From positions 29,202,001 through 29,266,000 of the forward strand of contig CM060733.1 of the NCBI GenBank assembly GCA_030704615.1: a DNA stretch of 64,000 nt, given 5' to 3'. Positions 1-23,030 of this stretch are shown one piece after another. The first letter of the stretch is position 1, and every line of letters starts with the position of its first letter. A model generated the notes under the pieces. The model saw only the letters and a program-made list of their open reading frames with translations. It was not told where the DNA came from and did not search any database. Both the position numbers and the translations under genes were made by a program. The DNA is from Takakia lepidozioides (taxonomy: Eukaryota; Streptophyta; Takakiopsida; Takakiales; Takakiaceae).

Positions 1-246
1 TATCCTGGCTAACTCCACTCTTGGATTACTTCATCCTCTGGCGGTGTCGAGTCGAGGAATTGCTTTTTGAGCTACTCGTACATCTCTGGCATGGAGAATG
101 GTATGTCCATGAAGGTTTCTGGTGAACAAACATGACATTTGATGGCAAACTAATCCCTGATATCTTGTGCTAAGCCCTTTAGCTCTACACCATCTACGTG
201 ATCCGGTCACCGTACATTGCTCTCTTGGCTGGTCTACTATAGCCAA
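1..246 (-). pseudogene. Unidentified protein-coding remnant with three in-frame TAG stops
   Basis: Reading the minus strand in one frame gives a protein-like stretch (fragments DGVELKGLAQDIRD, FAIKCHVCSPETFMDIPF, LKKQFLDSTPPEDEVIQEW) with a natural residue mix. It is interrupted by three TAG codons, and an upstream TGA also lies in this frame. Each TAG could have come from CAG by a single C-to-T change. I do not recognise the family. It runs off the left edge of the window, so the 3' end is unseen. It may be part of a transposon protein or a decayed host gene; only its decayed state is fairly clear. Confidence 0.35.
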
Positions 247-1010
247 AGCCTTGTGTCAGAAATAAGAAACCTGAAAATGAAGGCTTGATGATTTTTCTCT
301 CTCTCTCTCGCTCTCCTTCCTTGAATGTGGCTAAGTTCTATGTACCAACATTCAAGAATTGCAGCCTGATCCTGTTATTTTGTTCAGATGTTGCATTGAA
401 TGGAACCGGAAAATGGAGGATGGGATGACTCATTAGGTTCTCCCTAGGTCTTAACCTAAAATAGCTGCCCTGTAGGGTTAGAAAGCCTGGCCACTTCTCT
501 CATAATAAACAGTCAGCTACTTCAGCTCTTGCCTGCTCCTCTTCCAATAGGGATTTGTATAGGGAGGTATGGAGGCAGATCTGGGTTGAGACGGTTTGGG
601 TGCTTGTTGGTTATGAAGTCACTACGCTCACCCTCCCATCCTTGTGGTTAGGGTGGGGTTACTATGTCAATGGTTGCCAAGTAGACCAACAGTTCCAATG
701 GTGAGTGTATATAATACACACCCACCCTTCCTCTTAAGTAGAGTTGTATGTCTTGAAAATCTGCTGTTTCGACTATTTTTTCACTAAGTCAGAAATCTCT
801 AAGCAACTGTAATGGATTGGGGTATGAGCTTTATGTCATCGTACTGCTATTCTGAGAACTGAAAAACTATGAGGGCCTGTGATGGTGCCTGAGAAGGCTG
901 TAAGGTGAGATGCTGTGACGCTCCATCTGTTTCTATGTGTGATCATTTTCAGTTTTGACCATGAACTGTCTAATCTCTCTCTGGTCCATTTTGGAAAGCT
1001 ATAGCATGCA
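247..1010. other. No gene seen
   Basis: Only short open frames without recognisable similarity are present. A TC-rich tract lies near 296-318. The stretch is probably repeat-derived because its right end leads into the dispersed hairpin motif at 1,020. Confidence 0.4.
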
Positions 1011-1017
1011 AGAGGGC

Positions 1018-1110
1018 CTGCCAACATCCTCACTAACCCAGTATGCTTGTGGCATTTTCTGGGACGGCTGCAGGTGAGGGCCACTCTTCTTCTAATTTTT
1101 GAGTTCTTGT
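1018..1110 (+). repeat. Dispersed CCTCAC/GTGAGG hairpin motif, copy 1
   Basis: CCTCACTAACC at 1,028 and GGTGAGG at 1,073 can pair across a loop containing TTTTCTGGGAC. The same layout recurs at 48,005-48,057 and 50,460-50,510, with related sequence continuing 20-30 bases past the right arm. It is part of a dispersed repeat family that I cannot name. Confidence 0.5.
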
Positions 1111-1125
1111 ATGAAATCAGCCGTT

Positions 1126-1304
1126 AACCAACTTTCAAAATCTCGAGGCTGGGCCTAAAGCCCTGTTCCCTTATATCAACGTGAGTCCCACTACTGGAGT
1201 GAGCTCCTTCCAAAGGTAGTGTCTGTTCACTCTTGTTCTGCCCAAACTGGGCGCGGGGTTATGGCAACAAGGCTGTGGCAAACAACGTCTCATGAGTACA
1301 TTCT
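1126..1304 (+). mobile_element. LINE family A, degenerate 3' fragment
   Basis: This fragment matches the last ~180 bases of the other family-A copies (4,816-5,184; 21,165-22,133; 35,016-35,975). It shares the AACTGGGCGCGGGGT box and the terminal ATGAGTACATTCT. It is internally diverged and codes for nothing. Confidence 0.65.
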
Positions 1305-1307
1305 CTC

Positions 1308-2161
1308 TCATGTACACACACAGCCCAGTGCGAAAGATAGGTCAATCACAGCCACATTGTGAAATTGGAGAAAGAGTATGCATAACAAGCGAACTTCTTC
1401 ACCGACATGGAAGAACTTAAGCAGGGATGGCTCAAGGACATGTAACGTACATGAAGAAGAGGCAAGCAGTTTAGAGACTGAACAACAAAACACACAAACA
1501 ATTACATTTTCTGTACCTTTCTGAGCCTGAGTCGTCATAGCCATCACTTGCAAGGCTCTCCGGAGCATTGCCAACCTGGATACCCATTTTCGCTCCATAG
1601 CCTGGCTCGTGTATCTACTACATGATATCAAGCCTCCCGCCCTTTCACCGCAAGTAGAAAACAGGGCCTCGGGCACGGCCTCACGCATCGCGCATAGCAG
1701 AGCCCCGGGGCAAGCTGCCATGTGCGAGAAAGCGAGGACGAAGCGGGAGAGCAAACACGAACTAGCTAACAGTTACAAGTAGGAATTTTGTGACCTTTGG
1801 CTACACTTGCAGCCTAATCCCCACCTCGCATCCCGCCTAATTCTTGCAGGAGTGCCGAGTCCTCTTCCGTGATGGAGGCTAATATGGCTTGAATGGCTGT
1901 GTTCATGCTAGTCAAAGCAAGAAACATTGCATCACCCAAGGCTGTGTCTATATCATCTACCGCCATCAATCCCCGAGGATGGTTCAAACCACTGCTACCT
2001 CGGAATCCCAAACCTGGAAATGACTGGAAAATCTCTTGCAAAACCAGAATCAGCTGGGCTGCCATGAGAATCAGTTGTTGCTGGTGCTCAGTTGTCATTG
2101 TGGGTCCTGGTGGATTCATGATGAGAGAAATGGAGCTTACAAAAGGATGAACCTGCTGCAT
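1308..2161 (-). CDS. Unidentified small open frames, possible two-exon gene
   Basis: Two minus-strand frames follow each other: 115 codons at 2,161-1,814 and 148 codons at 1,754-1,308. The first is rich in M, L and Q and ends in an acidic LLQELGGMRGGD. The second has a plausible donor (AAAG followed by GTACAG) near 1,517. They have no recognisable domain, membrane segment or zinc motif. LINE debris lies on the left. The pair could be a short host gene, a transposon accessory frame or chance; nothing beyond frame length supports it. Confidence 0.2.
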
Positions 2162-2770
2162 GCACAGTGTGGAGTCACATGCTCAACTCGAAAGAAGCCC
2201 AACTTTGACACCTACGAACTCGCCAGAATGTAACGGAATCACCGTAGTAGGACGGGTTTCTTGCTTTTAATGTGAAAATCAGAAAAGAGGTAGGGCCGCC
2301 ATAGTAGCCATAACATGCAGCAGGCCGTTCAGATCATCCTTAAGCTATGCGCCTAATCTTTAGCAGAGCGGATCCTTCTGTGGGACTTCCTGGCTGCTAA
2401 GGTCCGACTGGAAACAAGTTCAGGGAAGTTGTATGCATGACTTCATTTCTAAAAGAATTAGAGAGAGAGGGAGAGAGAATGTATTCACAAGAGGTGGTTT
2501 TGCCGTGGCTCTTTACAAATGAATAACTAAAATGGCAGGGCCTTAGTGAGTGTGTCGCGCCTTGCTCAACTTGTTTAGAAAAGAAAGTCCTGAGCCCAAA
2601 GAGGTTGTTGGAAGGGAAGAAGGAGAGACAGAAGCTCAAACAAAGACCCAAGGATCGTCCATGAAAGTTAAGATGCAGGGCTCTACAGATTTTGAATGAG
2701 AGCCAAAACTTTCAAAACACTTCGGTTCCTAGGGTCGGTTTAATAGATGCACATAAGACTTTTCCGGAGG
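2162..2770 (-). other. Repeat debris with a ~50-bp LINE A scrap
   Basis: GACTGGAAACAAGTTCAGGG at about 2,406 matches the minus-strand LINE A copies at 46,920 and 53,560 and marks a small fragment at 2,397-2,450. It is followed by a GA-rich tract at 2,459-2,479. No gene is visible in the rest. Confidence 0.5.
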
Positions 2771-3444
2771 CCTATATTCTCACATACACTACCCCATAGC
2801 AGGAGGTTTATAGTTTATACATAGGGGAAAATCTGTACCATATGAAGCATAGTTTTATGCCATGCTCTCCAAAATTTGAAAGGCCCAAATCATATCACAG
2901 ACAACTCATACTGCTTCCATGCATATTGATGAATTTGCCGACTCTCCAGCACCACTCCTGATCACTCTTTGCTACCTGGGTGGCATCATAATATAACCTT
3001 ATGGAGCTGCATTTGCCAGACTCTTCAGCAGTTAGAGCAAAACTTGTTTTCGCAAAGACCACAAGTTCAAATGAGCCCATGGTAGAGACTTGAGGTGAGT
3101 CAAAAACTCATAGGGAATATTTGAAGAGCCAGTCCTCCTGATTGAGAACTATCTCCAATTGTCATCCTGTAAGAGCAGATCTGCACTAGCATGAATTTGC
3201 TGATAGACTGGAATTTTCCAGCTTTCAGATGGCTAGTTGATAATTGCTTCTGCTGATGCAGAGCATGCTATGGCAGAGAGATCTGGCACACCGCCGGGTG
3301 AGAAAAGTGAGTACTCCGCCACGAGCTTTGCAAACATTGATGACTTATGTTCCAAAAGCTTGCCAGGGACATCATACTCAACAATCCTTCCTGCACCAAG
3401 ACAGTTATTGGCATATCCTTATGAGTACTGAGGTAACAATTCTA

Positions 3445-3921
<477 letters not shown>

Positions 3922-4307
3922 TTAAGCTGACTTCAGATAGAAACAGGATAGCTAGTGTGCGATTCTGTCCAATCAAGCACCAGAAATTTTGCTAACACTA
4001 TGACCGGTTGATGTAGAAGAAATAGAACTACGCTGTGGATATTTGACAGGGCATCAACATCAAATGGCAGTGTCTAGCAGATGCAAGGCTTTGAAAGTAT
4101 GCTGAAGTCCCAAAAAAGTATTTTGGATATTCTGTACATGCATTTCCACTGAAGGTTTCCGTAAGTGACCTGGGGAGTCAAGTTTTTCTTCTTTGCCACG
4201 CAGCACATCTCCCAACTGACACTTGTCCAAAGCCTGGAAGAAAAAATCTGACTGTTAACAAAACCTTGAAACTTAAGAGTGAAGATTTCTAAACCTGAAA
4301 ATGAGCA

Positions 4308-4600
4308 TTAAAAAAAAAGAAACGGCATACACTTCCTGTTGCTCTCCTTTGTTTTATTTTGAGATAAAAACAGCAGACATCTATGAACCCAATTTTATAA
4401 ACCCAAACCCAGATGACGGCCTTGGGAAACTAAGAATGATCAACCAGAGTAGCTGTTTCTTCCTTTTGGGCTGCTTGCGGCCCGTCTTTCTTGCGGACGT
4501 TATAAAGTACCATTTCATTTCATTTCATTTCATTTCGTGTTTCTCCCTTCTTGCGGACGTTATCAAGTACCATTTCATTTGATTTCATTTCCCTTCAAAG
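4308..4600 (+). mobile_element. LINE family B 3' region with duplicated tail
   Basis: The sequence from GAAACGGCATACACTTCC onward matches 19,365-19,645 in the intact ABCC gene. It ends in two successive tails of the form GGACGTTATaAAGTACC followed by (ATTTC)n. It lies inside the intron 10 equivalent of the inverted ABCC copy, but in the orientation opposite to that of the intact gene relative to the exons. Confidence 0.75.
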
Positions 4601-4815
4601 GTCTTCAAGCATCCTAATAAACCTCCACCTCTGTTCTGTCTCTCTTAGATTTCCGACCCACGCAAGTAAGGGCACCTACTCTACATTGTTCAGTTTTTCC
4701 CAGGAATGGGTAAACACTCAAGAATCAACACTACAATTTCCTGAGGTGATGACAAACAAGTACATGAAAATTTCCTGTCTTTCTTTTGGTTTTGTTCCTC
4801 TCTCTTGTTTTTTTG

Positions 4816-5184
4816 CAATTGCCCGTTGTGTGGGTAACCTGAAGACAATATTCATTTTCTGATTCACTGTCCGGGGTTCTCTCACGAGAGAGACACTCTC
4901 CTCAAATCTATCAAGGGAATTGTGCCTGTACCTCTGTTTACCAACATTGACCATTTTGGGGCCTATTTATTGGGCAAACCACACACAGCAGATTGATGCT
5001 TGTGTGAAGGGATTTCTAGAGGATATCTGGAAAACCCGGAACAATGTTTTATTTCAAGGTAAGTCTTACTACCGATGTCAGCCCCTGACAAAGGTAGGTT
5101 CTGTCCCTTTGTGTTCCGCTCAAACTGGGCGCGGGGTCAATGGCCACAAGGCTATGGCAAACAACGTCTTATGAGTACATTCTC
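4816..5184 (+). mobile_element. LINE family A copy with 10-bp target duplication
   Basis: This is a 5'-truncated copy. It starts within the CPLCG zinc-finger region and ends in ATGAGTACATTCT. It is flanked by CTTGTTTTTT on both sides (about 4,804-4,815 and 5,184-5,193), a target-site duplication. The target is the 3' untranslated part of a LINE B copy, so family A jumped after B here. The reading frame is broken. Confidence 0.8.
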
Positions 5185-5194
5185 TTGTTTTTTC

Positions 5195-5346
5195 CATCTG
5201 CAGGAGGCTTTGACCCTGAGGCAATCCCTTGAGCAGTAGTTGCTTTCGGGCTGCTTTTTGGCTTTGGTTTTGTCTCCTCTCTCTTGTTTTTATTCCATTT
5301 TGAGCATTTCGCGGAGGTTATAGAGTACCATTTCATTTTATTTCTT
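5195..5346 (+). mobile_element. LINE family B 3' fragment
   Basis: The sequence runs from a CTGCAGGAGGCTTTGACCCT start through the TTTTGGCTTTGGTTTTGTC stretch to GGAGGTTATAGAGTACC plus (ATTTC)n. It is the standard 3' end of family B and is non-coding. Confidence 0.7.
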
Positions 5347-6774
5347 TCTCTTGGACAGGCCCTACTGAGGATACATGTGTAGAGGATAAGTGGCCTAATT
5401 TTCAAGCTCACTGCAGTTCACATAAGAAATAAAGACATAAGTTATTAACTGAAGAGAAAACTGCATCCTGATGCCTTACTACTTGTCTTGTCTGTTTTAG
5501 TCACATTCATTCCAACCCCGAGTCACCTACCCTGATCTGTTTTCCTCACACCGCACACCTATCCCCTGGCCCTGAGGCACAGGAAAGCACTGTGAATGAG
5601 CATGTCTCTCTCATGAAGGCATCCCTATAGTATGCAAATTTTCCCGACTAAAATGTTTTGTATAGCTTTGCATTTGTCCACATCTTATGCAACTAAGAAC
5701 AGCTGCAAAGAAGTAAATAAGAAAAATCAACATATATGCCATCTGCAGCGCATGGGACACCATAGAACAAACCACAAAGAAGAAGGAGAGTCAGCAACCC
5801 TACCTCCAAGACTTGGGCATCAGAGTGCTCTTGAAGTGGATCGAGGTTAGTGCGCATGGTGCCTTCAAAGAGTGTTGGGTCCTGTGGGATTATGCTCAAT
5901 CTTGACCGCAAATCCTGCAGACCAATTGTGGTGATGTCCAGCCCGTCGATAAAAATCTTGCCACCTGCTGGTTCTACCATTCGGAAGAGTGCCTGGATGA
6001 GTGTGGACTTCCCACTGCCCGTACGCCCCACCACCCCAACTTTTTTGCCCCCCGCAAATTTTCAGGTGATCCCATGCACCACCAGTGGCGAGTGAGAGGA
6101 ATATCGTATCTGCAGTTATTCAATCAGGAGCACATTGAGCGCAACGCCAGAGGTTGTACAGTAACAGTTGATTGCATTTCCAGCAAAATTAGAAAACCAT
6201 CTGTCAAACAGCTGAACAGATAAAGATGTACCGAATGGGATATCCTCAGGCATTGACTACCCTCCACCAGCAATCTATTACTTCGTCGTATTAAAATCAT
6301 TTGAGGTCAAAAGACCGTGACACTGGTCTGTTCCAAGTCACTGATGCAGTTAGTTCGCCACTATACTTTTCCAAGTCACCAAGCTATCCTGGGTTATGAC
6401 CGTGTAAGGTTCCATAAGGATACCTCGCACTGAAAGAGAAGTAGCACTTCGGAAAGAGGCCTAAGAACAATTCAGCTGCAAATTCACCTGTAATTGCAGG
6501 AGCTCAATGGTGCCATGAGAAGGCCAGTCCTTAGGAGGGCAGCATTCATCAATCACCAAGGGAGCTTCACTAGGGATATGTGTATACTGCTGTATACGCT
6601 CCACCGATATGAGCTTTGTCTCGAAATTGGATAGGACCCAGAGAAACCAAGCAAGAATTATGTTCAGATTCAAACCATAAGTAACTGCTAGCCCTGCAAT
6701 ACCTGCACAATTGCCAAATCTGACAATGAGCTCAATTCAAGGTATGCACCAATAGCACAGAATGCTTGACTCCC

Positions 6775-7320
6775 ATTCAAACACAGCCTAGTGACTAGGG
6801 CACTTTGGCCGCCTATAGTTGGTCCTGGGTTCAAATTTAATGCCTGGGGAACTTGGGCTGCCTAACGCTACAGGGTTCTTTCTTCTTTCCCACGTAAAAC
6901 AGTTTTTGTGCAGGAGATATTGCCACGTTTCAAGAGTGAAGGGCCAGATTTCCATCAACTCGCCATACTCCCTTGGAACGATCCCTGTAGGAATCATCCC
7001 GGGTCGACGGTCAGCCGTGTCTCCCCGGTGGAAATTGGCGGGTAGGTCAAACCCGACCCCCGTCTCGGCCTCGCCCCTGCTTCTATGTATAAGGTGGAAT
7101 CATCCCGTCAGGGATTCCACACTGCACAGTATGTTTCGAAAGCATATTGCACGTGTCCGTAGCTCGTGCATGAGCCAATGCATGGCCGTCCCAGTGAAGG
7201 CCAGGGACCACGCAAACGGATCTTTGGTACGTGTGCATGTTTGTCTTCTCACCGGTTTTTTCCAGTCACACTTGTTAATGCATCATAGCCCCTCCGTGCA
7301 GTGCAGGCCCCGCAACTAAT
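6775..7320 (+). mobile_element. Putative tRNA-derived SINE or SINE-headed repeat
   Basis: Near 6,788-6,840 there is a tRNA-like head: GTGACTAGGGCA resembles a box A, and GGTTCAAATTT about 35 bases later resembles a box B (GGTTCRANNCC). The body that follows has a GC-rich part at 6,995-7,080 resembling plant SINE bodies. It abuts the breakpoint of the inverted ABCC copy. No target duplication was found, so the right end is approximate. Confidence 0.4.
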
Positions 7321-7694
7321 AACTTAGCAAGTGATTCGGCCGGGTAAGTCATAAAATTATGCACTTATTATGTCACCTTATAAATTGTTAGTTTCTAGTA
7401 GTATGTTCAAGATTCTTTCATCACTCATAGCCTTGAAGTCGAACAGGTTCTTGGCACCAATTGGGAGCAAGGAATGAAACGCGGCCCTTAACTTACATGT
7501 GTGAGGATCTGAGACACATATGGATGGTCCCATCCATACATGATATGTGCATGGGAGGAGTGTTGTGCAAGCGAGCCAGATGCCGTTGGTCGACGAGTCT
7601 TGTCGTAATTGTACCTGTTTGGGGATTTGAGCCCAGTAGTAGAATGAACTACCTTCTTGTATTTTGAGTGGACGTTTCTCCTGTTTTTTTTCCA
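7321..7694. other. No gene seen; possible LTR remnant
   Basis: The stretch contains no convincing frame. It lies directly upstream of a Ty3/gypsy polymerase scrap, and the text GGATTTGAGCCCAGTAGTAG near 7,622 has the look of an LTR end, but no partner LTR was found. Confidence 0.25.
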
Positions 7695-7931
7695 CTTTCA
7701 AAAACAGAAAGAGATTGCACTGGTGGTTTTTTTCAACCGCCTGCCAAGGCGCCCTACCGGTTGAGCCACATAGAGTTGGTCGAGCTGAAGACTCAGCTCA
7801 AGGATCTAATGTCAAAGGGGGATATCCGGCCGAGTAAGTCACCTTACGGAGCCCCGGTGCTATTTGCAGACAAGAAGGATGGGACGCTGCGGATGTGTGT
7901 CGATTACTATTACTGGAAAAATGTAGTTTGA
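7695..7931 (+). pseudogene. Ty3/gypsy reverse transcriptase fragment
   Basis: The frame contains [17 protein letters not shown], then [20 protein letters not shown] and [10 protein letters not shown]. This is the well-known start of the Ty3/gypsy reverse transcriptase (APYR...RPS.SP.GAPVLF..KKDG.LRMC.DY). After RMCVDY the motif decays to YYWKNVV and stops, and the rest of the polymerase is absent. It is a dead fragment of an LTR retrotransposon. Confidence 0.85.
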
Positions 7932-9660
7932 CCAATGTCATTTTACAGATTTTTTATTTCTCTTGACAGAATGACCTCCACATTCACAAACCGCGGAGGG
8001 GGGCAAAATGGAAATTCCACTACATTAAGAATCTACTGTTGTTCAAAGTTCACTGTTGTCAAATTCGGAGAACGGCTGCACTCTCCTCCTCTCCCATCTG
8101 CAAACAGCTAACTTAACCCAGCCCAAGCCTTCCCCCCCTCGGTCATCAAGTCAGACAACATTTTGAACAATACATGCTTGATACTGGGGAGGGAAAGAGC
8201 ATCTTCATTTTCATAGTTGCCAGAGATTAGCAGCACATAGGCTTGCCCGGGGACTGTCCCATTCCTACTCACCAATCCCTGCGCCACCTTCCAGTTAGCA
8301 TACTTCCAACTTCATGCACCCGCCTCCATACCCTGTCCCATAGAGCACAGGAGAGAATTTATAACACAAGTCAAAACAAAAATGATGAAAACTCGGAGGG
8401 TGAATGAGCTTCCATCCCCTGTTAAAAAAGAAAAGAAAAGAAAAGACGAGCAAGGTCGTTTGAGGGCCAGACCGGAGTGGCTTGCGCAGGAAGTAAAGCG
8501 ACGGCGGGGCCCAGCGAGCGTCGCCCGCGCAGTCATGGGAACGCGAGAAGGGATTTGTACGTTTTCCTCTGGGAATGTGCGGGGAAGACGGAGGCGGTAC
8601 TATTTATATGCACGGGATCCTTTTGGATTACACCCTCCGTTCTCTGGTCTTGAAGTTCTGTGTTGGCAATCAACTGTGCGGGAGTTTGGTGCAAGGCAGG
8701 CGCACGGAATTCAGAGAGATCCAAGGAGAGACGGAGAGACGGCTTTTGAGTGAAATTTTTGAGAGTCTGAGACGGAATCCTGAGACTCTATCGCCAGCAC
8801 AGAGGGGGTTGGGATACATTTGATTCTCAGATTTAACATCAATTTGGGGGTTTTGCATTCATTCAACTACAGCGCAATAGCATTATTTCTTCTCCCCTAC
8901 TTTCATTCTCATTGTGCTGGAAGAAGTTGGTGTGAGCTAAGGATAAATAGCGATTCTGAGCTCAGGTCAATTTTGTTCGACCAGAGGGTGAGAGATATTC
9001 AAGGAGGTATACGTTCAATTAAGGAGGAAAACGAGATTTCCTGATAACAGTGGGCACAGACATAAAGAGGGAGAGAGAGGGCGCAGCACGGACAGTGCAG
9101 GAGAACTGCAACCGGAGCCCCCAATGGTCTTTTCCCATCGGCAATGGAGTATGTTTTCATATTTCCCCCTCTATTCTCACGTCTCCAAATTTGTTTCTGA
9201 TTTACCCATCAAGTCCCACATTCTTTGTTCCTGCAAAAATCGCCAGCTGAGCTTTGCGGTCCCCACCTAAGATCACCAGCGATCAGCTTAAGACCTCCAT
9301 TTTCTGAGTTGATTCCTCAGTCTCATTTGAGCCCCAGAAACGGGTCGGAAGTTCACAATGCGTTATTGGTAGTTCTGTCTTCAAGCTATCATAGTGAAAG
9401 GGAGAATTCGCCCAGCTTGAGCAACGTAAATACTCCCCACACGATACGATTTCAACTGGCATAGACAACCGGACGTCCTTCTATCCGTCCCTCTATGTGT
9501 CTCTGTCAAGGGTCTGTATGGGCACAAGGCTACGAGAGGCACATATTTGTGAATACAGCTTTGTTTGTGCGCCCTCATATATATACTTGCATCCCCCACT
9601 GATAGTTGTACACTTCTCCTTTGTCCTTTCTTTACAAATCAGTTGTGCAAAGCAGCGTTA
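7932..9660. promoter_or_regulatory. 5' flank of the ABCC gene; no protein gene seen
   Basis: There is no repeat of the A or B families here and no recognisable protein. The stretch is relatively unique in the window and leads into the ABCC gene, so it probably holds its promoter and 5' untranslated exon(s). An AAAAG tract lies at 8,426-8,446. I cannot place a TATA box or start site with confidence. Confidence 0.3.
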
Positions 9661-9781
9661 CGCCGGAAAGAAGAAGCATAGTCAATGCAGGATGTAGCCT
9701 TCCCCTGGAACCCACTAGGCCTGTCGAAAGAAGAAGCATAAGCAATCCAGGATATGGCCTCCCCCCTGGAACCCACCATCT
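9661..9781. repeat. 60-bp tandem duplication upstream of the ABCC gene
   Basis: Two adjacent units with an exact 60-bp period (9,661-9,720 and 9,721-9,781) both read GAAAGAAGAAGCATA, then GCAAT or TCAATGCAGGAT, GCCT and CCCTGGAACCCAC. They differ at roughly ten positions. They lie 240-360 bp before the first recognised ABCC coding base, in the likely leader or promoter. Confidence 0.8.
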
Positions 9782-10020
9782 GCCGTTGCTAATTTCCATT
9801 GCTTGATTTCTTCTCTGCTGTGTGCTTGATTTCGTTTGAATGTCATGTCAGGACTGATTTTGCGAAGTGAATGCAGTATATGAGTGGGCCTAGTTACTTG
9901 AGTATCCTGCATCACTTTTAAGTCTTTCGTAACTGGTCACAGGCACAAGTTTGAGGAAGCAAGATTGTTTGAGAGAAGAATTCTAAGCTACCTGGACATG
10001 ATGTTCATCGTGGTGTGCAG

Positions 10021-20655
<10,635 letters not shown>

Positions 20656-21090
20656 AAAATTCCAGTCTTTCATCATTTTCATGTTAGTGCGGATCCTTCT
20701 TACAGGGTGACAATTGGAGATGGTTCTCAATCAGGACGAATGGCTATTCACAGATTCCCCCATCAGTTTTTGACTCGCCTCAAGTCCCTACCATGGGTTC
20801 GTTTGAACTTGTTGTCTTTGTGAAAACAAGTTCTGCTCTAACAGCAGAAGAGTCCGGCAAGTGCAGCCCCAGAAGTCCTTGCTGGTTATACTATGATGCC
20901 ATCCAGGTAGCAAGACTGATCATGAGTGGTAAACCGCAAATTCATGGAAGCAGTATAGATGTCTGCAATATCATTTGGGGCTTTCAACTTTTGGAGTGAA
21001 TGGCATGAAACTTTGCTTCATATGGTACAGTTTTCCATCTGCTTAACCTCCTATGGAATAATGTATGGGAGAATAACTCACCCCCAACAT

Positions 21091-21165
21091 GGGGCAGTAG
21101 CCGCAAGGTGGAGTGGCTCTTAGTTGCGACCGGAGTCCTCTATCTCTCTCTCTATGGGAGAACAA
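21091..21165 (+). repeat. Short dispersed repeat shared with 26,195-26,275
   Basis: GGGGCAGTAGCCGCAAGG, GGCTCTTAGTTGCG and CGGAGTCCTCTATCTCT match a segment at 26,205-26,270 in the same order. It follows the end of the homology between the two ABCC copies and is probably the 3' end of another LINE or SINE family. Confidence 0.5.
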
Positions 21166-22144
21166 AGCGCTGAGTCTCACTAAAAATTTTCACTGCAGAG
21201 GGATTAGCTCTGAGGTCAAGAAAACCTTACTTTGCCGCGTTATTAGACCTGCCTTGGAGTACGGATCTGCTATATGGGTTGATAACTCCAACCAGGCTAA
21301 GTCTCTAGAATCCATTCAAGTGGGGGTGCTTAAGGAGTGCATGTCAGCATGCTCCAAAACAGCCAATGTGGCTGTTCGGGGTGAGTTTGGCATCCCTTAA
21401 GCTCCCGACAAGATGAATTCCAGGTCAGATGGTGGGGTCAGTTGCAACACATGTCCAACAGCAGATACCCTAAGTTAATCGACTCTATATATTGGAAACA
21501 GGACCGCCCTGTCAAACAGGCTAAGTCCTGGCAGAAGAGAGCAGAAGAGATTCTCAAGGATTTAAATCTGGACCCGCAAGTCTTGACCTTGCTGGATAAA
21601 TCTGACTTAGAGACTGTAGTGTCCAAAGCCATGTCTGTTACCAGCAAATTGTCTGATGCAAATGAAGTTAGGCAGAAAACTTCCCTGAACCTGTTCCCAG
21701 TCTGTGACATGGGGGAGGATATCATGTCAAGGGTCTACCCACTCTCGGCACCAGACTGAAATTTAGACAATATTCATTTTCTGATTCACTGTCCGGGGTA
21801 CTCTCACCAGAGAGAAGCTCTCCTCCAATCTATCAAGAGAATTGTGCCTGTACCTCTGTTTACCAACTTTGCAAGTCTCGAGGCTGAGCCAAAAGCCCAG
21901 GCCCTTCTGAGGCCTAGTTTTTGGGCAAATCACACAGAGCAGATTGATGCATGTGTGAAGGATTTCCAGAGGATATCTGGAAAACCTGAATTAATTCTAT
22001 TTATAAAGGTAAGTCTTACTACCAATGTCAGCCCCTGACGGAGGTAGGTTCTGTCCCTTTGGTTTCTGCTCAAACTGGGCGCGGGGTCAATGGCCACAAG
22101 GCTACGGCAAACAATGTCTTATGAGTACATTCTATGGGAGAACA
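21154..22144 (+). mobile_element. LINE family A copy with 11-bp target duplication
   Basis: The element (21,165-22,133) is bounded by ATGGGAGAACA on both sides (21,154-21,164; 22,134-22,144). It keeps the region after the reverse transcriptase core (VIRPALEYGSAIWV, WKQDRPVKQAKS, LNLFPVCDMGEDIM). It has an internal deletion that removes the CPLCG zinc-finger part near 21,765, and it is 5'-truncated. The 3' end carries the conserved GTCAGCCCCTGAC stem-loop and AACTGGGCGCGGGGT. Confidence 0.85.
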
Positions 22145-22327
22145 TACACCTCTCGAATAGTCTTATAAGCATCTGTCAAAGCATCTGAAAGTTCATTCTT
22201 TCCTTCTTTCCTTCCAAATATATCTTCGGCTTAGGCCCAGGCTTTACTAAACAGGTTGAATAAACCCAAAATGCGGTCCCCCACCTAAATTGATGATCGA
22301 ATTTGGAGATCCCAACACTATGCAACA

Positions 22328-23030
22328 GAAATAAGAAATCAAATCAAATCAAGTATTTTATAATGTCCGCGGAAAGCTCAACGAGCTTATGGGACAAAAT
22401 GAAAAAAAAAACGAGAGGAAACAAAACCAGAGCCCAAAAAAAACCAGCCCAAAAGCAAGCACTGCTCGAGGGATTGTCCAAGGGTCAAGGCCTCGTGCAG
22501 GTAAGCTGCCAAGCATTTCTGATTTTCATAGTGGAAGACTTCAGTGGGAGATTGAGTTCCGCGGAATAGACAGTGGAATCTCCCACGGATCTCGTAGTAA
22601 GAGGGCAATAGAAGAAGAAATGTTCTTCAGTTTCAATTTCCTGGTTGCGCCCGGTGCAAGCTGGGCATAGGCGGTCCTCCCGTTCGAGGTTTTCCCATCT
22701 GCTAGTCTCTATCCTGAGATTGTGGGAGCCCACCCTGAATCGCCCCAATGCCCTAAGGAAGGAAGGAGATAAAGGCGCCGAAAGGTAATTGAGCCGCAAG
22801 ATTTTATCACCTTGGAGAACCAAGAATGTCTCTGGACAGAAAAGGAGTTTTGTTGTGAAATTGGGTAGCTTCCAAGTTCTCCTGACATGTAGTTCCATAA
22901 ACTCCCTTCTAATGAGTCTGTTGCGATCCTCTTTGGATGTGATTTCCACCCCTTCTGGATTCTTTGGCAATAGTGAAGCAATAGAGAGTCCACTGCACTT
23001 AAAAACTGCACACTCGAGCATACCAGGAGT
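22328..23030 (-). mobile_element. LINE family B 3' part with zinc-finger C-terminus
   Basis: This is the cleanest family-B coding remnant. The minus frame has RRELMELHVRRTWKLP-type text, then LGRFRVGSHNLRIETSRWE, then LCPACTGRNQE and EEHFFFYCP. This is a CxxC...H...C finger of the kind found after the reverse transcriptase in non-LTR retrotransposons. After the stop comes the T-rich untranslated part and the GTTATAAAGTACC/(ATTTC)n tail (at 22,330-22,375 on this strand). The 5' part with reverse transcriptase and endonuclease is missing. Confidence 0.8.
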
